Origin: Jannaschia maritima
Lineage (GTDB): Bacteria; Pseudomonadota; Alphaproteobacteria; Rhodobacterales; Rhodobacteraceae
Reading direction: 5' to 3'
NCBI RefSeq assembly: GCF_030973515.1
Contig: NZ_JARGZA010000006.1
Location: 1-64,000 of the forward strand
DNA: 64,000 bases
The notes beneath the pieces were generated by a model, which saw only the letters and a program-made list of their open reading frames with translations, was not told the origin of the DNA and searched no databases. A program made the position numbers and the translations under genes. Positions 18,645 to 27,514 of this stretch are shown piece by piece; position 1 is the first letter of the stretch; every line of letters begins with the position of its first letter.

Positions 18645-19373
18645 ATGGACGGCAAGGGACGGACGGCGCTGGTGACGGCGGCGGGCCAGGGCATTGGGCG
18701 CGCCTGTGCGGAACGGCTGGTCGCGGACGGCTGGACGGTCCACGCGTCCGACCTGGACGCGGACCTCCTGGACGGGCTGGACGCGGCCAGCGTGCAGGCG
18801 GTGGACGGCACCGACGCGGACGCCGTCGCGGCTTGGGTCGATCCTCATCCGCGCATCGACGCGCTGGTCCACGCGGTGGGCTACGTCCACCAGGGCAGCA
18901 TCGAGGATTGCCCCCCCGAAGCCTGGCGGCGGTCGATGGCGATCACGCTCGACAGCGCCTACGTGGTGTTCCGCGCCTGCGTGCCGCGCATGAAGGCGCA
19001 TGGCGGCTCCGTGGTGGCCATCGCATCGGTCGCCGCGGTCAAGGGCCTGCCCAAGCGCGCGGCCTATACCGCGGGCAAGGCGGGCATCGTGGGTCTGGTG
19101 AAGGCCTGCGCGGCCGATTACCTGCGCGACGGGATCCGCTTCAACGCGGTCAATCCGGGCACCGTCGACAGTCCCAGCCTGCGGGGCCGCATGGCCGAAC
19201 TGGCGAAGACCATGGGTCCGGAGGCGGCGGAGCGGTTCTTCCTCGACCGCCAGCCCATGGGCCGGCTGGGTCAGGCCGACGAGATCGCGGATGCGGTGGC
19301 GTTCCTGTGCGGCGACGGATCGAGGATGATGACGGGCCAGGCGATGAACGTCGACGGCGGCATGACGGTGTGA
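18645..19373 (+). CDS. SDR family oxidoreductase, 2-keto-3-deoxy-L-fuconate dehydrogenase-like
   Basis: This 242-residue SDR has TAAGQGIGRACAERL, HAVGYVHQGSIEDC, SVAAVKGLPKRAAYTAGKAG (Ser/Tyr/Lys), NPGTVDSPSLRGRM and RQPMGRLGQADEIADAVAFL. The segments YVHxGxIxDC and PGTVxSPSLxxR are typical of the 2-keto-3-deoxy-L-fuconate dehydrogenase/BDH2 group, from memory of the family. It is the second gene of a two-SDR operon; the start follows GGGAAGGA. An acid sugar or hydroxy-acid substrate is plausible. No sugar transporter or aldolase gene is adjacent, so the pathway is incomplete here. Confidence 0.82.
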   Translation: MDGKGRTALVTAAGQGIGRACAERLVADGWTVHASDLDADLLDGLDAASVQAVDGTDADAVAAWVDPHPRIDALVHAVGYVHQGSIEDCPPEAWRRSMAITLDSAYVVFRACVPRMKAHGGSVVAIASVAAVKGLPKRAAYTAGKAGIVGLVKACAADYLRDGIRFNAVNPGTVDSPSLRGRMAELAKTMGPEAAERFFLDRQPMGRLGQADEIADAVAFLCGDGSRMMTGQAMNVDGGMTV

Positions 19374-19481
19374 CGCGCCGCGCGGCGCCGCCCCGCCCGG
19401 CCCCGCGCTCGGATCGATGGATCGGGGACGTTCCCCCGCCCCCGGCGGGATGGGGGGCAGGCATCGGCGGGAAATCGCGCC

Positions 19482-19502
19482 CCGGACGGTTCAGCCGTCC
19501 GG
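19482..19502 (-). terminator. Hairpin spanning the lytic transglycosylase stop codon
   Basis: CCGGACGG (19482-19489) and CCGTCCGG (19495-19502) pair perfectly around a 5-base loop that contains the TGA stop of the minus-strand gene. The position between convergent genes suits a terminator, but there is no run of U after the stem on the minus strand, so strength is uncertain. Confidence 0.35.
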
Positions 19503-20093
19503 GCAGCCGTCCCCGAACAACGCCGCCACGCCCGTGCGCGGCGTGCAGGTCGGTTCCGCCCGCACCACGTTCCCCTGCGCATCGAGGGCGGGCATGTCCC
19601 GCACGCCCGCGTCGTAGTCGCGCCAAAGCGTCCCGCGCAGCCCCGTTTCCTGCAGGAGGCCTTGGTCGCGCGCCTCGTAGTAGTATCCACGCGCGTACCA
19701 CATCATCGCCTCGCGCTCGTCGGCATCGGACACCATCCAGGCCCCGCGCAGGTACCGGATCGAATACTTCAGCGCCGTGTCCGCCTCCAGCAGGTCGGAC
19801 GGCTTGCCGCGAAAGCCCATGTTGCGCGCGGTGGCGGGCAGGATCTGCATCATCCCCCAGTACAGCCGCGACGGCGCGACCGCGTTCGCGCGATAGTCGC
19901 TCTCGCGCTGGATGACCCGGTGCACCAGGCTGCGTGGCACGTCGTAGTAGTCGGCCCACTTGTTCACCAGCCGTCGCACGGCGGGCGTCTCGCCCGGGTG
20001 GAGCGGCAGGGCCTGCCGTGTGGACGCGCCGGGGTCGGAGGTCGTGGCACAGGCGGACAGGAGGACAGTCAGGCATATCGCGATGAGGCGCAT
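19491..20093 (-). CDS. Lipoprotein soluble lytic transglycosylase-like protein
   Basis: The 200-residue product starts with a lipoprotein signal ending in LSAC (Cys15), so it should be anchored in the outer membrane. The transglycosylase domain has the catalytic Glu in RVIQRESDYRANAV (Glu64), then YWGMMQILPATARNMGF and TALKYSIRYLRGAW. It cleaves peptidoglycan to 1,6-anhydromuropeptides. The domain is followed by a short region with YARGYYYEARDQG. It is divergent from the acyltransferase gene, with 120 bases between starts. Confidence 0.9.
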   Translation of the reverse strand: MRLIAICLTVLLSACATTSDPGASTRQALPLHPGETPAVRRLVNKWADYYDVPRSLVHRVIQRESDYRANAVAPSRLYWGMMQILPATARNMGFRGKPSDLLEADTALKYSIRYLRGAWMVSDADEREAMMWYARGYYYEARDQGLLQETGLRGTLWRDYDAGVRDMPALDAQGNVVRAEPTCTPRTGVAALFGDGCPDG

Positions 20094-20213
20094 GGATTCA
20101 CACCGGGTCGTTTTTCCTGGCCGGCGCGATAGCGCATCGCGGATGCTGCCGGAAGACCGTTCGCGCCCGCATCCGCCTTGCCATCCGACCCTGGCCTGCG
20201 GCACGGGGGGATC

Positions 20214-21062
20214 ATGGACCTCGACCGCCTCCAGGCCGGTGCGTTGCGCGGGCTCTTGCGCCTGCTGCGGCCCCTGCCGTTCCACGCCCGTCAGACCGTC
20301 ACGGGTCAGGTGACGGAGGCGCTGGTCCGCCTGTCCCCGTCGTTGCGGAACCGCGCGCTCGACAACCTGGCCCATGTCCGCCCCGACATGTCCATGGCCC
20401 AGCGCCGCGCCCTGACGCTGGCCGCCGCGCGCAACGTAGGGCGGTCGCTCGCGGCGATCTGGTTCGCGCCCGACGCCGCCCGCGCGTGCCGGGGCGAACC
20501 CATCCACGGCCCGGGCCTCGCCGTGCTGGATCGCGCGAAGGCGGAGGGGCGCGGGGCGATCGTCGTATCGGGCCATTACGGCGAGTGGGACACTATCCGG
20601 CACCTGCTGCGCGAACGGGGGCTGGAGGTCGGCGCGCTGTACCGGCCCAACAACAACGAGCATTACGACCCGATCTTCCTGGCCGGGATCGAGGTCGCGG
20701 GCGGCCCGATCGTGCCGCGCGGGACCAAGGGGTTCCGGGTCATGCTGCGCCACGTCCGGGACGGGGGCTTCATGGCGCTCCTGCCCGATCAGGCGATGCG
20801 CGACGGCACGCCCCTGCGCTTCCTGGGCCGTCCGGCGCTGACCTCGCTGAATGCCGCCGAACTCGCGTTGCGCTACGACGTGCCCCTGGTGCCGGCCTTC
20901 GCGCCGCGCATCGACGGGCGCCCGCGCGTCACGATCCAGGCGCCCATCCCGCGCACCGACCCCGCGACCATGATGCAGGACTTCAACGACCGCCTGTCCG
21001 AACGCGTGAACGCGCATCCGGAACAATGGCACTGGTTCCACCGCCGCTGGAAAGGCACCTGA
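20214..21062 (+). CDS. LpxL/HtrB-like lysophospholipid or lipid A acyltransferase
   Basis: The 282-residue protein has the acyltransferase HxxxxD motif HYGEWD (His121/Asp126), then YRPNNNEHYD and IVPRGTKGFRVMLRHV, as in bacterial lauroyl/myristoyl transferases that acylate Kdo-lipid IVA at the inner membrane. The ATG at 20214 after GGGGGG is preferred over 20178. A strong N-terminal membrane helix is not obvious; the helix near residues 10-22 is amphipathic. The stop overlaps the start of sdaA by one base. Confidence 0.86.
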   Translation: MDLDRLQAGALRGLLRLLRPLPFHARQTVTGQVTEALVRLSPSLRNRALDNLAHVRPDMSMAQRRALTLAAARNVGRSLAAIWFAPDAARACRGEPIHGPGLAVLDRAKAEGRGAIVVSGHYGEWDTIRHLLRERGLEVGALYRPNNNEHYDPIFLAGIEVAGGPIVPRGTKGFRVMLRHVRDGGFMALLPDQAMRDGTPLRFLGRPALTSLNAAELALRYDVPLVPAFAPRIDGRPRVTIQAPIPRTDPATMMQDFNDRLSERVNAHPEQWHWFHRRWKGT

Positions 21063-22456
21063 TGTTCCTGTCCATCTTCGACATCTTCAAGCCCGGCATA
21101 GGCCCATCCTCGTCGCACACGATGGGACCCATGGTGGCCGCCGCGCGCTTCCTGGGCGCGCTGCGCACCGGCGAGCGGGAGCCGGGCGCGGGCCCGCCCG
21201 CCCGCGTCACCGCGCATCTGCACGGATCGCTGGCCTGGACCGGCAAGGGCCACGCGACCGACCGGGCCGTGACGCTGGGCCTGATGGGATTCGTGCCCGC
21301 CACGCTCGACGCGGATGCGGCCGACGCCGCCCTGGCGGCGCTGCCGCGGACCCGGACCGTGACGCCCCCGGACCTGCCGCCCCTGGCCTTCGATCCCGAC
21401 ACGGACCTGGCGTTCGATTGGGGCCCGCCCCTGGAGGGTCACGCCAACGGCCTGGTGCTGCGGGCCTTCGACGCGCAGGGCAACCTCGCGCTGGAAGAGA
21501 CGTATTACAGCATCGGCGGCGGCTTCGTCGTCACGGCGGCCGAACACCGCACGCCCCCGGACCTGCACGATGCCAAGGCCGCCGCGGGCTATCCCCATCC
21601 CTTCGGCACCGCCGCGGAGATGCTGGCCATGGGCGAGGCATCCGGCCTGACGGTCGCGCAGATGAAGCGCGCCAACGAGGCGGTGGCCCACCCCGCCAGC
21701 CTGGACGCGCGCATCGACGCGCTGTGGGCCATGATGGACGACTGCATCGACCGGGGACTGGCCACCGACGGCATCCTGCCCGGCGGCCTGTCGGTGCGAC
21801 GCCGCGCCAAGCGCATCCACGAGCAGTTGCAGGCGGAGGCGGGGCGCAACCTGGCCCAGCCCCACGTGGTGAACGACTGGCTGTCGGTCTATGCCATGGC
21901 CGTGAACGAGGAGAACGCGGCCGGCGGGCGCGTCGTCACCTCGCCCACCAACGGGGCCGCGGGGGTCGTGCCCAGCGTCATCCGGTACTACCGCGACCAT
22001 TGCATCGGCGCCACGCAGGCGGGCATCCGGGACTTCCTGCTGACGGCGTCGGCGATCGGTGGGCTGGTCAAGCACAACGCCAGCATCTCCGGCGCGGAAG
22101 TCGGTTGCCAGGGCGAGGTCGGGAGCGCGGCGGCCATGGCCGCCGCGGGGCTGTGCGCCGCCCTGGGCGGCACCAACGCGCAGGTGGAGAACGCGGCCGA
22201 GATCGCGCTGGAGCACCACCTCGGCATGACCTGCGACCCCGCCGCCGGCCTGGTCCAGGTGCCCTGCATCGAGCGCAACGGCCTGGGCGCCATCAAGGCG
22301 GTGTCGGCGGCGTCGTTGTCCCTGCGGGGCGACGGCACGCATTTCATGCCGCTCGACAACTGCATCGAGGCGATGCGCCAGACGGGCCGCGACATGTCCA
22401 GCAAGTACAAGGAGACGTCGCAGGGCGGGCTGGCGGTCAACCTGCCGGAGTGTTGA
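21062..22456 (+). CDS. sdaA: L-serine ammonia-lyase (iron-sulfur serine dehydratase)
   Basis: This single-chain enzyme deaminates L-serine to pyruvate using a [4Fe-4S] cluster. The N-terminal beta-domain begins [21 protein letters not shown] and includes SIGGGFV. The C-terminal alpha-domain has [29 protein letters not shown] and [14 protein letters not shown], with the three cluster cysteines. Length (464 aa) is standard. ATG 21062 overlaps the acyltransferase stop (TGATG), a coupling with no obvious metabolic reason. Confidence 0.96.
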   Translation: MFLSIFDIFKPGIGPSSSHTMGPMVAAARFLGALRTGEREPGAGPPARVTAHLHGSLAWTGKGHATDRAVTLGLMGFVPATLDADAADAALAALPRTRTVTPPDLPPLAFDPDTDLAFDWGPPLEGHANGLVLRAFDAQGNLALEETYYSIGGGFVVTAAEHRTPPDLHDAKAAAGYPHPFGTAAEMLAMGEASGLTVAQMKRANEAVAHPASLDARIDALWAMMDDCIDRGLATDGILPGGLSVRRRAKRIHEQLQAEAGRNLAQPHVVNDWLSVYAMAVNEENAAGGRVVTSPTNGAAGVVPSVIRYYRDHCIGATQAGIRDFLLTASAIGGLVKHNASISGAEVGCQGEVGSAAAMAAAGLCAALGGTNAQVENAAEIALEHHLGMTCDPAAGLVQVPCIERNGLGAIKAVSAASLSLRGDGTHFMPLDNCIEAMRQTGRDMSSKYKETSQGGLAVNLPEC

Positions 22457-22803
22457 CGGGAACAGCCTTCGCTGCGGTGCGGCGATAAGTTCTCCGGCCT
22501 GGGGCGGCGAGGGGGTGTCCCTTGGAACCAGTATGGCCCGGAGCGGGGTGGCGGGGCAAGCGGGGCGGGCGCCCAGCGGGGATTGGGGATCCTGTCAGGA
22601 ATCGTCGGGGTGGCGGGGTCGTTCGGATGGGGCGGAGCCCGTGCGGCGACGTGTCTGCGAAGCGTCTGCGGCGCGTCTGCCCTGCGTCGGACAAATGTGC
22701 CACGAACGTGCGACGGACGGGCGCGCGGGTGCGCGCCACAGCACGCCGTCGTCCCCGGGTCGAGCCCGGGGACGGCCGATCGCGTGGCGGCGGCGTTCGG
22801 ACC
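22457..22803. other. Non-coding interval between convergent sdaA and bicupin genes
   Basis: The 347 bases carry short overlapping open frames without ribosome sites or family features. Only a CCCGGG palindrome at 22748-22776 stands out. Both flanking genes end here, so no promoter is required. Confidence 0.5.
22748..22776. repeat. REP-like CCCGGG palindrome
   Basis: GTCCCCGGG (22751-22759) and CCCGGGGAC (22765-22773) pair perfectly around TCGAG-type loop bases, and three further outer pairs (one G-U) extend the stem. It belongs to the dispersed alphaproteobacterial GGGTCGAGCCC family. Placed between convergent sdaA and bicupin genes, it could terminate both. Confidence 0.65.
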
Positions 22804-23775
22804 CTATCCCCGCCAGGTGGGGCCGGCGGGATCGTCGGTCTGCGTCACGCGGAAGAGGCTCGCCTCGCCGGTCATGGACGGCTCGACGGCATAGCCTTCG
22901 CCGGGCTTCACCAGGCAGGTGTCGCCGGGGTTCAGGATGCGTTCGCCCGCATCGACCCGCAGGCGCCAGTGCCCGCGCATCGGCATCAGGACGACGTGCT
23001 TGTCGGGCGTCCGGTGGCCTTCGGGTTCCGCCGCGCCGGACAGGAACTCGACCTCGAACCCGGGACGGTCGCGCAGCAGCGCGTCGGCGCCGATGACCTT
23101 CACTGCGCCGTCGGCGGCCAAGGACAGCATGTCGTGATAGCGCGCGACGTGGTTGGGGATCACCTCCGCCGCCTTGGGTTCCGCGATCTCCGCCAGCTGC
23201 GCATCGTTCAGCACGGGCATGGGGCCCACGCCCTCGGGCAGCGCCTGCCCCTTCTTCGTGTCGTAGAGCTTGCCGTTCTCGCCCAGCACCAGGCCGTGCG
23301 CCTGCGCGTCCTCGATCACCTGGGGCGCCCAGACCACGCCGCCGCCGGCGTCGTCGCCGCCCAGGATCGCCATGATCATCCCGTAATCGGTGCCCACGTT
23401 CTCGAACCCGCGGAAGATGCCGGTGGGGATGTTGAAGATGTCCCCTTCCTCGGCGATGAAGCTGCCCGCATTTCCCCAACGACCCCAGAAGAACCGCCAG
23501 CGCCCCTTGAGGACGAAGAACACCTCCGCCGTGCGGTGGTTGTGCAGGCTGTTGCGGCAATAGGGCGGCTGCCCCGCCGCGCCGATGTTGAAGCCCGGCG
23601 TGTCCTTGATGTGCACGTGCTGATCGGGCGATTCCGAAACGCCGCCGCCGATGATGGTGAAGTTCTCCTTGCGGTCGCTGCCCGGCGTGTGGGCGTCGAT
23701 GAAGGCCGTCTTGCAGGGCTTCAACTCGCCATAGCGCACGATGCGCGCGTCGATGTCCTGTGTGGTCTGCAGCAT
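22804..23775 (-). CDS. Bicupin protein of unknown function
   Basis: The 323-residue protein has two cupin-like halves. The first (about 70-140) contains SLHNHRTAEVFFVLKGRWRF and GDIFNIPTGIFRGFEN with metal-type His residues (HNH...E); the second (about 245-310) has DKHVVLMPMRGHWRLRV and NPGDTCLVKPGEGYAVE and seems metal-poor. Layout resembles gentisate dioxygenase-like bicupins, but no reaction can be assigned. It is the last gene of the hpsN-lacI-bicupin operon; AAGGA lies before the start. A role in the same catabolic route is likely. Confidence 0.8.
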   Translation of the reverse strand: MLQTTQDIDARIVRYGELKPCKTAFIDAHTPGSDRKENFTIIGGGVSESPDQHVHIKDTPGFNIGAAGQPPYCRNSLHNHRTAEVFFVLKGRWRFFWGRWGNAGSFIAEEGDIFNIPTGIFRGFENVGTDYGMIMAILGGDDAGGGVVWAPQVIEDAQAHGLVLGENGKLYDTKKGQALPEGVGPMPVLNDAQLAEIAEPKAAEVIPNHVARYHDMLSLAADGAVKVIGADALLRDRPGFEVEFLSGAAEPEGHRTPDKHVVLMPMRGHWRLRVDAGERILNPGDTCLVKPGEGYAVEPSMTGEASLFRVTQTDDPAGPTWRG

Positions 23776-23790
23776 GGTCGTTCCTTTCGG

Positions 23791-24801
23791 CTAGGGGGCG
23801 GCGCGGACGCTGCCGCGCTCGATCAGGTCGGACCGGATCTCGGTCAGCCGGTCGGGGACCGGACGGCCGTCGATCAGGTCCATCAACATTCCTATCGTCG
23901 CGTCGACCATCCGGCCGGCGGGCTGGCGGAAGGTGGTCAGGTCGAATTCGGGCCAGGCGGCCATGGCCACGTCGTCGTAGCCCAGCACCGACACGTCGCG
24001 GGGGACCGAAAGGCCCAGGTCGTGGCGAAGCGCGGACAGGACGGCGAAGGCGATCAGGTCGTTGCCCGCGAAGATGGCATCGGGCGTCACGTCCGCGCCG
24101 AACAGGTCGTGGACGGCCCGCCGCGCCCGGTCGCGGTCGTAGCGGCTGTCGATGCAGGCCAGCGGGGCCACGCCCCGGTCGGCCATCCCGTCCAAGAAGC
24201 CCCGCTGCCGGTCCACACCGGTCGCCGACCCCTGCCAGCCGCTGACATGGGCGATGCGGCGATGGCCCCGGTCCACCAGCAGATGCGCGGCGCGGCGCCC
24301 GCCGTCGTGGTTGGCCGAGGTCACGGTCGGCAGGTCGGTTCCGTGCTGGCCCCGGTTGAACAGCACCAGCGGCACGCCCGCCTGCGAGGCGGCCCGCGCC
24401 AGGGCGTTGTCGATCGAGACGGAGGCCAGGATCAGGCCGTCGACCTGCATCGCCAGGATGTCGCGGACCTGCCCGTCCAGATCGGCCGCGTCGTTCGACG
24501 CGGTGACGATCACGGCATGATAGCCCCGCGCCTGCAGCGCCCGGCTGAACCGGTCCACCGCGTCGGCATAGAACGGATTGTCCAGCCCGGCCACGATCAG
24601 GCCTACCGTGTGGCTGCGCCCGCGCGACATGGCGCGGGCCAGCCGGTTGGGCCGGTAGCCCAGATCGCCCGCCGCGCGCATCACGCGGTCGCGGGTGGCG
24701 GGATCGACGCGGGCATTGTCCGCGAAGACGCGGCTGACGGTGGGTTGGCTGACCCCCGCCGCCGCCGCGACGTCGCGCGCCGTGATCCGGGACCTGCCCA
24801 C
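23791..24801 (-). CDS. LacI family transcriptional repressor
   Basis: The N-terminal helix-turn-helix TARDVAAAAGVSQPTVSRVF and hinge RPNRLARAMSRGRSHTVGLIV precede a periplasmic-binding-protein-like effector domain (NPFYADAVDRF, IFAGNDLIAFAVL, VLGYDDVAMA). The GTG at 24801, ten bases after the hpsN-like stop, puts the usual few residues before the helix-turn-helix; an ATG at 24852 would overlap the neighbour by 41 bases. It probably represses its own operon through the 18-bp palindrome at 26163-26180. Confidence 0.92.
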   Translation of the reverse strand: MGRSRITARDVAAAAGVSQPTVSRVFADNARVDPATRDRVMRAAGDLGYRPNRLARAMSRGRSHTVGLIVAGLDNPFYADAVDRFSRALQARGYHAVIVTASNDAADLDGQVRDILAMQVDGLILASVSIDNALARAASQAGVPLVLFNRGQHGTDLPTVTSANHDGGRRAAHLLVDRGHRRIAHVSGWQGSATGVDRQRGFLDGMADRGVAPLACIDSRYDRDRARRAVHDLFGADVTPDAIFAGNDLIAFAVLSALRHDLGLSVPRDVSVLGYDDVAMAAWPEFDLTTFRQPAGRMVDATIGMLMDLIDGRPVPDRLTEIRSDLIERGSVRAAP

Positions 24802-24811
24802 GGGTCGCGCC

Positions 24812-26143
24812 CTACTCCGCCGCGTGGGCGGTGCGGGGGGCGGGACCGGCATAGGGCACGTTCACCCCGCCATAGCGGCGCACGCGGACGTTGCACTGCT
24901 CCGCATGGCCCGCGAACCCTTCCAGCAGGCACAGGCGGCTGCCATAGGCGCCGATCTCGGCGGCGGCCGCGTCGGTCGTGACCTTCTGGTAGCTGTGCGT
25001 CTTCAGGAACTTGCCCACCCAAAGGCCGCCCGTGTAGCGGCCGGCCTTCTTCGTGGGCAGGGTGTGGTTCGTGCCGATCACCTTGTCGCCGTTGGCGACG
25101 TTGGTGCGCGGCCCGAGGAACAGGGCGCCGTAGCAGGTCATCTTGTCCAGGAACCAGTCATCGCGGTCGGTCATCACCTGCACGTGCTCCGACGCGATGT
25201 CGTCGGCGACTTCCAGCATCTCGTCGTAGGTGTCGCACAGGATCACCTCGCCGTAGTCGCGCCAGCTGACGGACGCGGTGTCCTTCGTGGGCAGGATCTC
25301 CAACAGGCGGTCGATCTCCCCCAGCGTCGCCTCGGCCAGCTTACGGCTGTTCGTGACCATCACGGCGGGGGAGTTGTAGCCGTGCTCCGCCTGGCCGAGC
25401 AGGTCGGTGGCGCACATCTCGGCGTCCACGGTATCGTCGGCGATCACCATCGTCTCCGTCGGACCGGCGAACAGGTCGATGCCCACGCGGCCGAACAGCT
25501 GCCGCTTGGCTTCGGCCACGAAGGCGTTGCCGGGTCCGACCAGCAGGTGGACGGGGTCGATCGTCTCCGTCCCGATGGCCATGGCCCCCACGGCCTGGAT
25601 GCCGCCCAGGACATAGATCTCGTGCGCCCCGCCGAGGTGCATCGCGGCGATCACGGCGGGGTTGGGCTCGCCCTTGAAGGGCGGCGTGCAGGCCACGATG
25701 CGCGGCACGCCCGCGACCGATGCCGTGGCGACCGACATGTGCGCGGAGGCGACCATGGGGAACTTGCCGCCCGGCACGTAGCAGCCGACGGATTGCACGG
25801 GGATGTTCTTGTGGCCCAGGATCACGCCGGGCCGCGTCTCCACCTCCACGTCCAGCATGGAATCGCGCTGGATCCGGGCGAAGGCGCGGACCTGCTCCTG
25901 CGCGAAGCGGATGTCGGCCATGTCCTCGGGGCTGACCTTGGCGACGATGGCCTCGATCTCGTCCTCGGTCAGGCGATAGCCGTCGCGGTCGAACCCGTCG
26001 AACTTGTTCGCCAGCTCGCGGATGGCCACGTCGCCCCGATCCTCGATGTCCTTCAGGGTGCCGGACACGATGGCGGCGGTCTTGGCGTCGTCCTCCAAGC
26101 GTTCCGTCTCGGGCTTGCCGCGCTTGAGGTACTCGATAGCCAT
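24812..26143 (-). CDS. hpsN: HpsN-like sulfopropanediol 3-dehydrogenase (histidinol dehydrogenase family)
   Basis: The 443-residue zinc enzyme is of the HisD fold, with [21 protein letters not shown] and [19 protein letters not shown] holding the metal and catalytic His/Glu residues. Its start, [12 protein letters not shown], and the [20 protein letters not shown] block match the HpsN group as I remember it, not HisD of histidine synthesis. HpsN oxidises (R)-2,3-dihydroxypropane-1-sulfonate to (R)-sulfolactate with NAD+. The link to a TRAP transporter fits, but hpsO/hpsP and sulfolyase genes are absent nearby, so another diol is possible. Confidence 0.82.
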   Translation of the reverse strand: MAIEYLKRGKPETERLEDDAKTAAIVSGTLKDIEDRGDVAIRELANKFDGFDRDGYRLTEDEIEAIVAKVSPEDMADIRFAQEQVRAFARIQRDSMLDVEVETRPGVILGHKNIPVQSVGCYVPGGKFPMVASAHMSVATASVAGVPRIVACTPPFKGEPNPAVIAAMHLGGAHEIYVLGGIQAVGAMAIGTETIDPVHLLVGPGNAFVAEAKRQLFGRVGIDLFAGPTETMVIADDTVDAEMCATDLLGQAEHGYNSPAVMVTNSRKLAEATLGEIDRLLEILPTKDTASVSWRDYGEVILCDTYDEMLEVADDIASEHVQVMTDRDDWFLDKMTCYGALFLGPRTNVANGDKVIGTNHTLPTKKAGRYTGGLWVGKFLKTHSYQKVTTDAAAAEIGAYGSRLCLLEGFAGHAEQCNVRVRRYGGVNVPYAGPAPRTAHAAE

Positions 26144-26162
26144 TGGTCGTCTCCCCGAGGTC

Positions 26163-26180
26163 TGTGAATACGTATTCACA
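26163..26180. promoter_or_regulatory. Perfect 18-bp LacI-type operator
   Basis: TGTGAATACGTATTCACA is a perfect palindrome with the central CG step typical of LacI-family operators. It lies 20 bases upstream of the hpsN-like start, just downstream of the predicted -10 box, so bound repressor would block initiation. The second gene of the operon encodes a LacI-type protein, the natural ligand of this site. Confidence 0.82.
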
Positions 26181-26183
26181 AGG

Positions 26184-26212
26184 CGGATACGGCGATCGGC
26201 GCATCCTCGCAA
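26184..26212 (-). promoter_or_regulatory. Predicted sigma-70-type promoter of the hpsN-lacI-bicupin operon
   Basis: On the minus strand TTGCGA (26212-26207) and TATCCG (26189-26184) are separated by 17 bases. Transcription would start inside or next to the operator palindrome. The rest of the 26144-26284 gap holds no gene; GGGGAG before 26143 is the ribosome-binding site. Confidence 0.5.
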
Positions 26213-26284
26213 CGGAAATGCGCGTGCCCATCCCTCGGATGCGGATTTGCGCGGACGGGGACGCCCGTCATGGGTGCGGACGCG

Positions 26285-27514
26285 TCAGGACGTCCCCAGG
26301 ATCCGATCCTTGTCCAAGCCGAGCTTCACGATCTTCTCGTTCAATGTGCGGCGCCCCAGGCCCAGATGGGCTGCCACGTCGTCCATGCGGCCGTCATGCG
26401 CGCGCAGGGCGCGTCCGATCAGGCGGCGCTCGAAGGCGGCGACGGCCTCGCGCAGGGTGGGGGCCATCGGCGCGTCGGGGGTGCCGGCCAGGATGGCGCG
26501 GGCGACCCGCCCCCTTCCCGGGGGCTGCAGGGCGGCGCGTTCGGCCACCGCGCGCAGCTCGCGCAGGTTGCCGGGCCAGGGATGCGCGATCAGGAGCGAA
26601 AGGTCGTCCGGGTCCAGCGCGGGCGGGGGCGCGTCCGGAGCGAGGTCGCCCCATTCCAGCAGGAACAGGTCCACCACGTCGTCCGGCCGGTCCCGCAGGG
26701 CCGGCACGGGCAGGACGTGCCCGGCCAGCCGCCACCGCAGGTCGGGCAGCATGGTGGCGACGTGACCCTCGCTCACGGTGCACAGCAGCCGGAGACCGTG
26801 CGGCAGGTGCGGCACCAGCCGGGCCTGGGCCGCGCGGTCGAGCGCATCGACCCCTTCCAGCAGCACGGTGCCCCCCGCGGGGACCGCGGCCCCCGGCAGG
26901 GCGTCCGCGGGCAGGACCGCGAAGTCCGCCCCGGGGCCCGGACCGTTGTCGTGGATCGCGCGCGCGATCGCCGCCCTGCGGGTGCCGGGCGGCCCTTCGA
27001 TCGTCAGGGGGTGGGTGGCGGCGGCGGCGTCCAGGATGCCCCGGCGCAGGGCCGTGGCGGACGTCGAGCCGCCATGCGCGATGCGGTCGAGGGCCGACAT
27101 GCCGTCCATCCGCGCGCGCAGGGTCGCGGCATGGCGCCCGTTGCGCCGGGTGCGGGCCGCGTGGTCCAGGGCGCTGCGCAGGGCATCGGGGTGGCATGGC
27201 TTCTCCAGGAACCCGTGGGCGCCGGCCTGCACGGCCTCGACCGCGGTGGCGATGTCGCCGAAGGCGGACAGCAGCACGACGGGCGGGGCGTCGGGGCCGC
27301 GCAGGGCCTGCACCACGTCCAGCCCGGACAGGCCGGGCATCCGCAGGTCGCACAGGACGACGTCGGGCGGATCGCTGCGGGTCGCCGCGATCCCGTCGGC
27401 GCCGCGCGCGGCTGTGTCCACGCGCCACCCGGCGCGGGTCAGCAGCATGCGGGTCGAGTCGCGCATCGCGGAATCGTCGTCGATCACCAGCACGTGCAGG
27501 GGCGCGTCCGTCAT
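26285..27514 (-). CDS. DctD-type response regulator with degenerate AAA+ domain
   Basis: Residues 1-120 are a receiver domain with Asp12/13, phospho-acceptor Asp56 (VLCDLRM) and Lys105 (FLEKP). The middle has AAA+ outlines (ATHPLTIEGPPGTRRAAIARAIH, HPWPGNLRELRAVAERAAL) but the Walker A Lys is missing, the Walker B DE is EG (TVLLEGVDAL), and the ELFGHEKGAFTGA segment is deleted. A Fis-type helix-turn-helix (AAHLGLGRRTLNEKIVKLGL) ends the 409 residues. It should bind DNA on phosphorylation by DctB but is unlikely to activate sigma-54 polymerase. ATG 27514 overlaps the dctB stop (ATGA). Confidence 0.9.
   Translation of the reverse strand: MTDAPLHVLVIDDDSAMRDSTRMLLTRAGWRVDTAARGADGIAATRSDPPDVVLCDLRMPGLSGLDVVQALRGPDAPPVVLLSAFGDIATAVEAVQAGAHGFLEKPCHPDALRSALDHAARTRRNGRHAATLRARMDGMSALDRIAHGGSTSATALRRGILDAAAATHPLTIEGPPGTRRAAIARAIHDNGPGPGADFAVLPADALPGAAVPAGGTVLLEGVDALDRAAQARLVPHLPHGLRLLCTVSEGHVATMLPDLRWRLAGHVLPVPALRDRPDDVVDLFLLEWGDLAPDAPPPALDPDDLSLLIAHPWPGNLRELRAVAERAALQPPGRGRVARAILAGTPDAPMAPTLREAVAAFERRLIGRALRAHDGRMDDVAAHLGLGRRTLNEKIVKLGLDKDRILGTS

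Noticed and set aside
24812-26143. Histidinol dehydrogenase of histidine synthesis
   Set aside because: HisD fold, but the start and C-terminal motifs are HpsN-like and no his genes are nearby; the neighbours are regulatory and transport genes.
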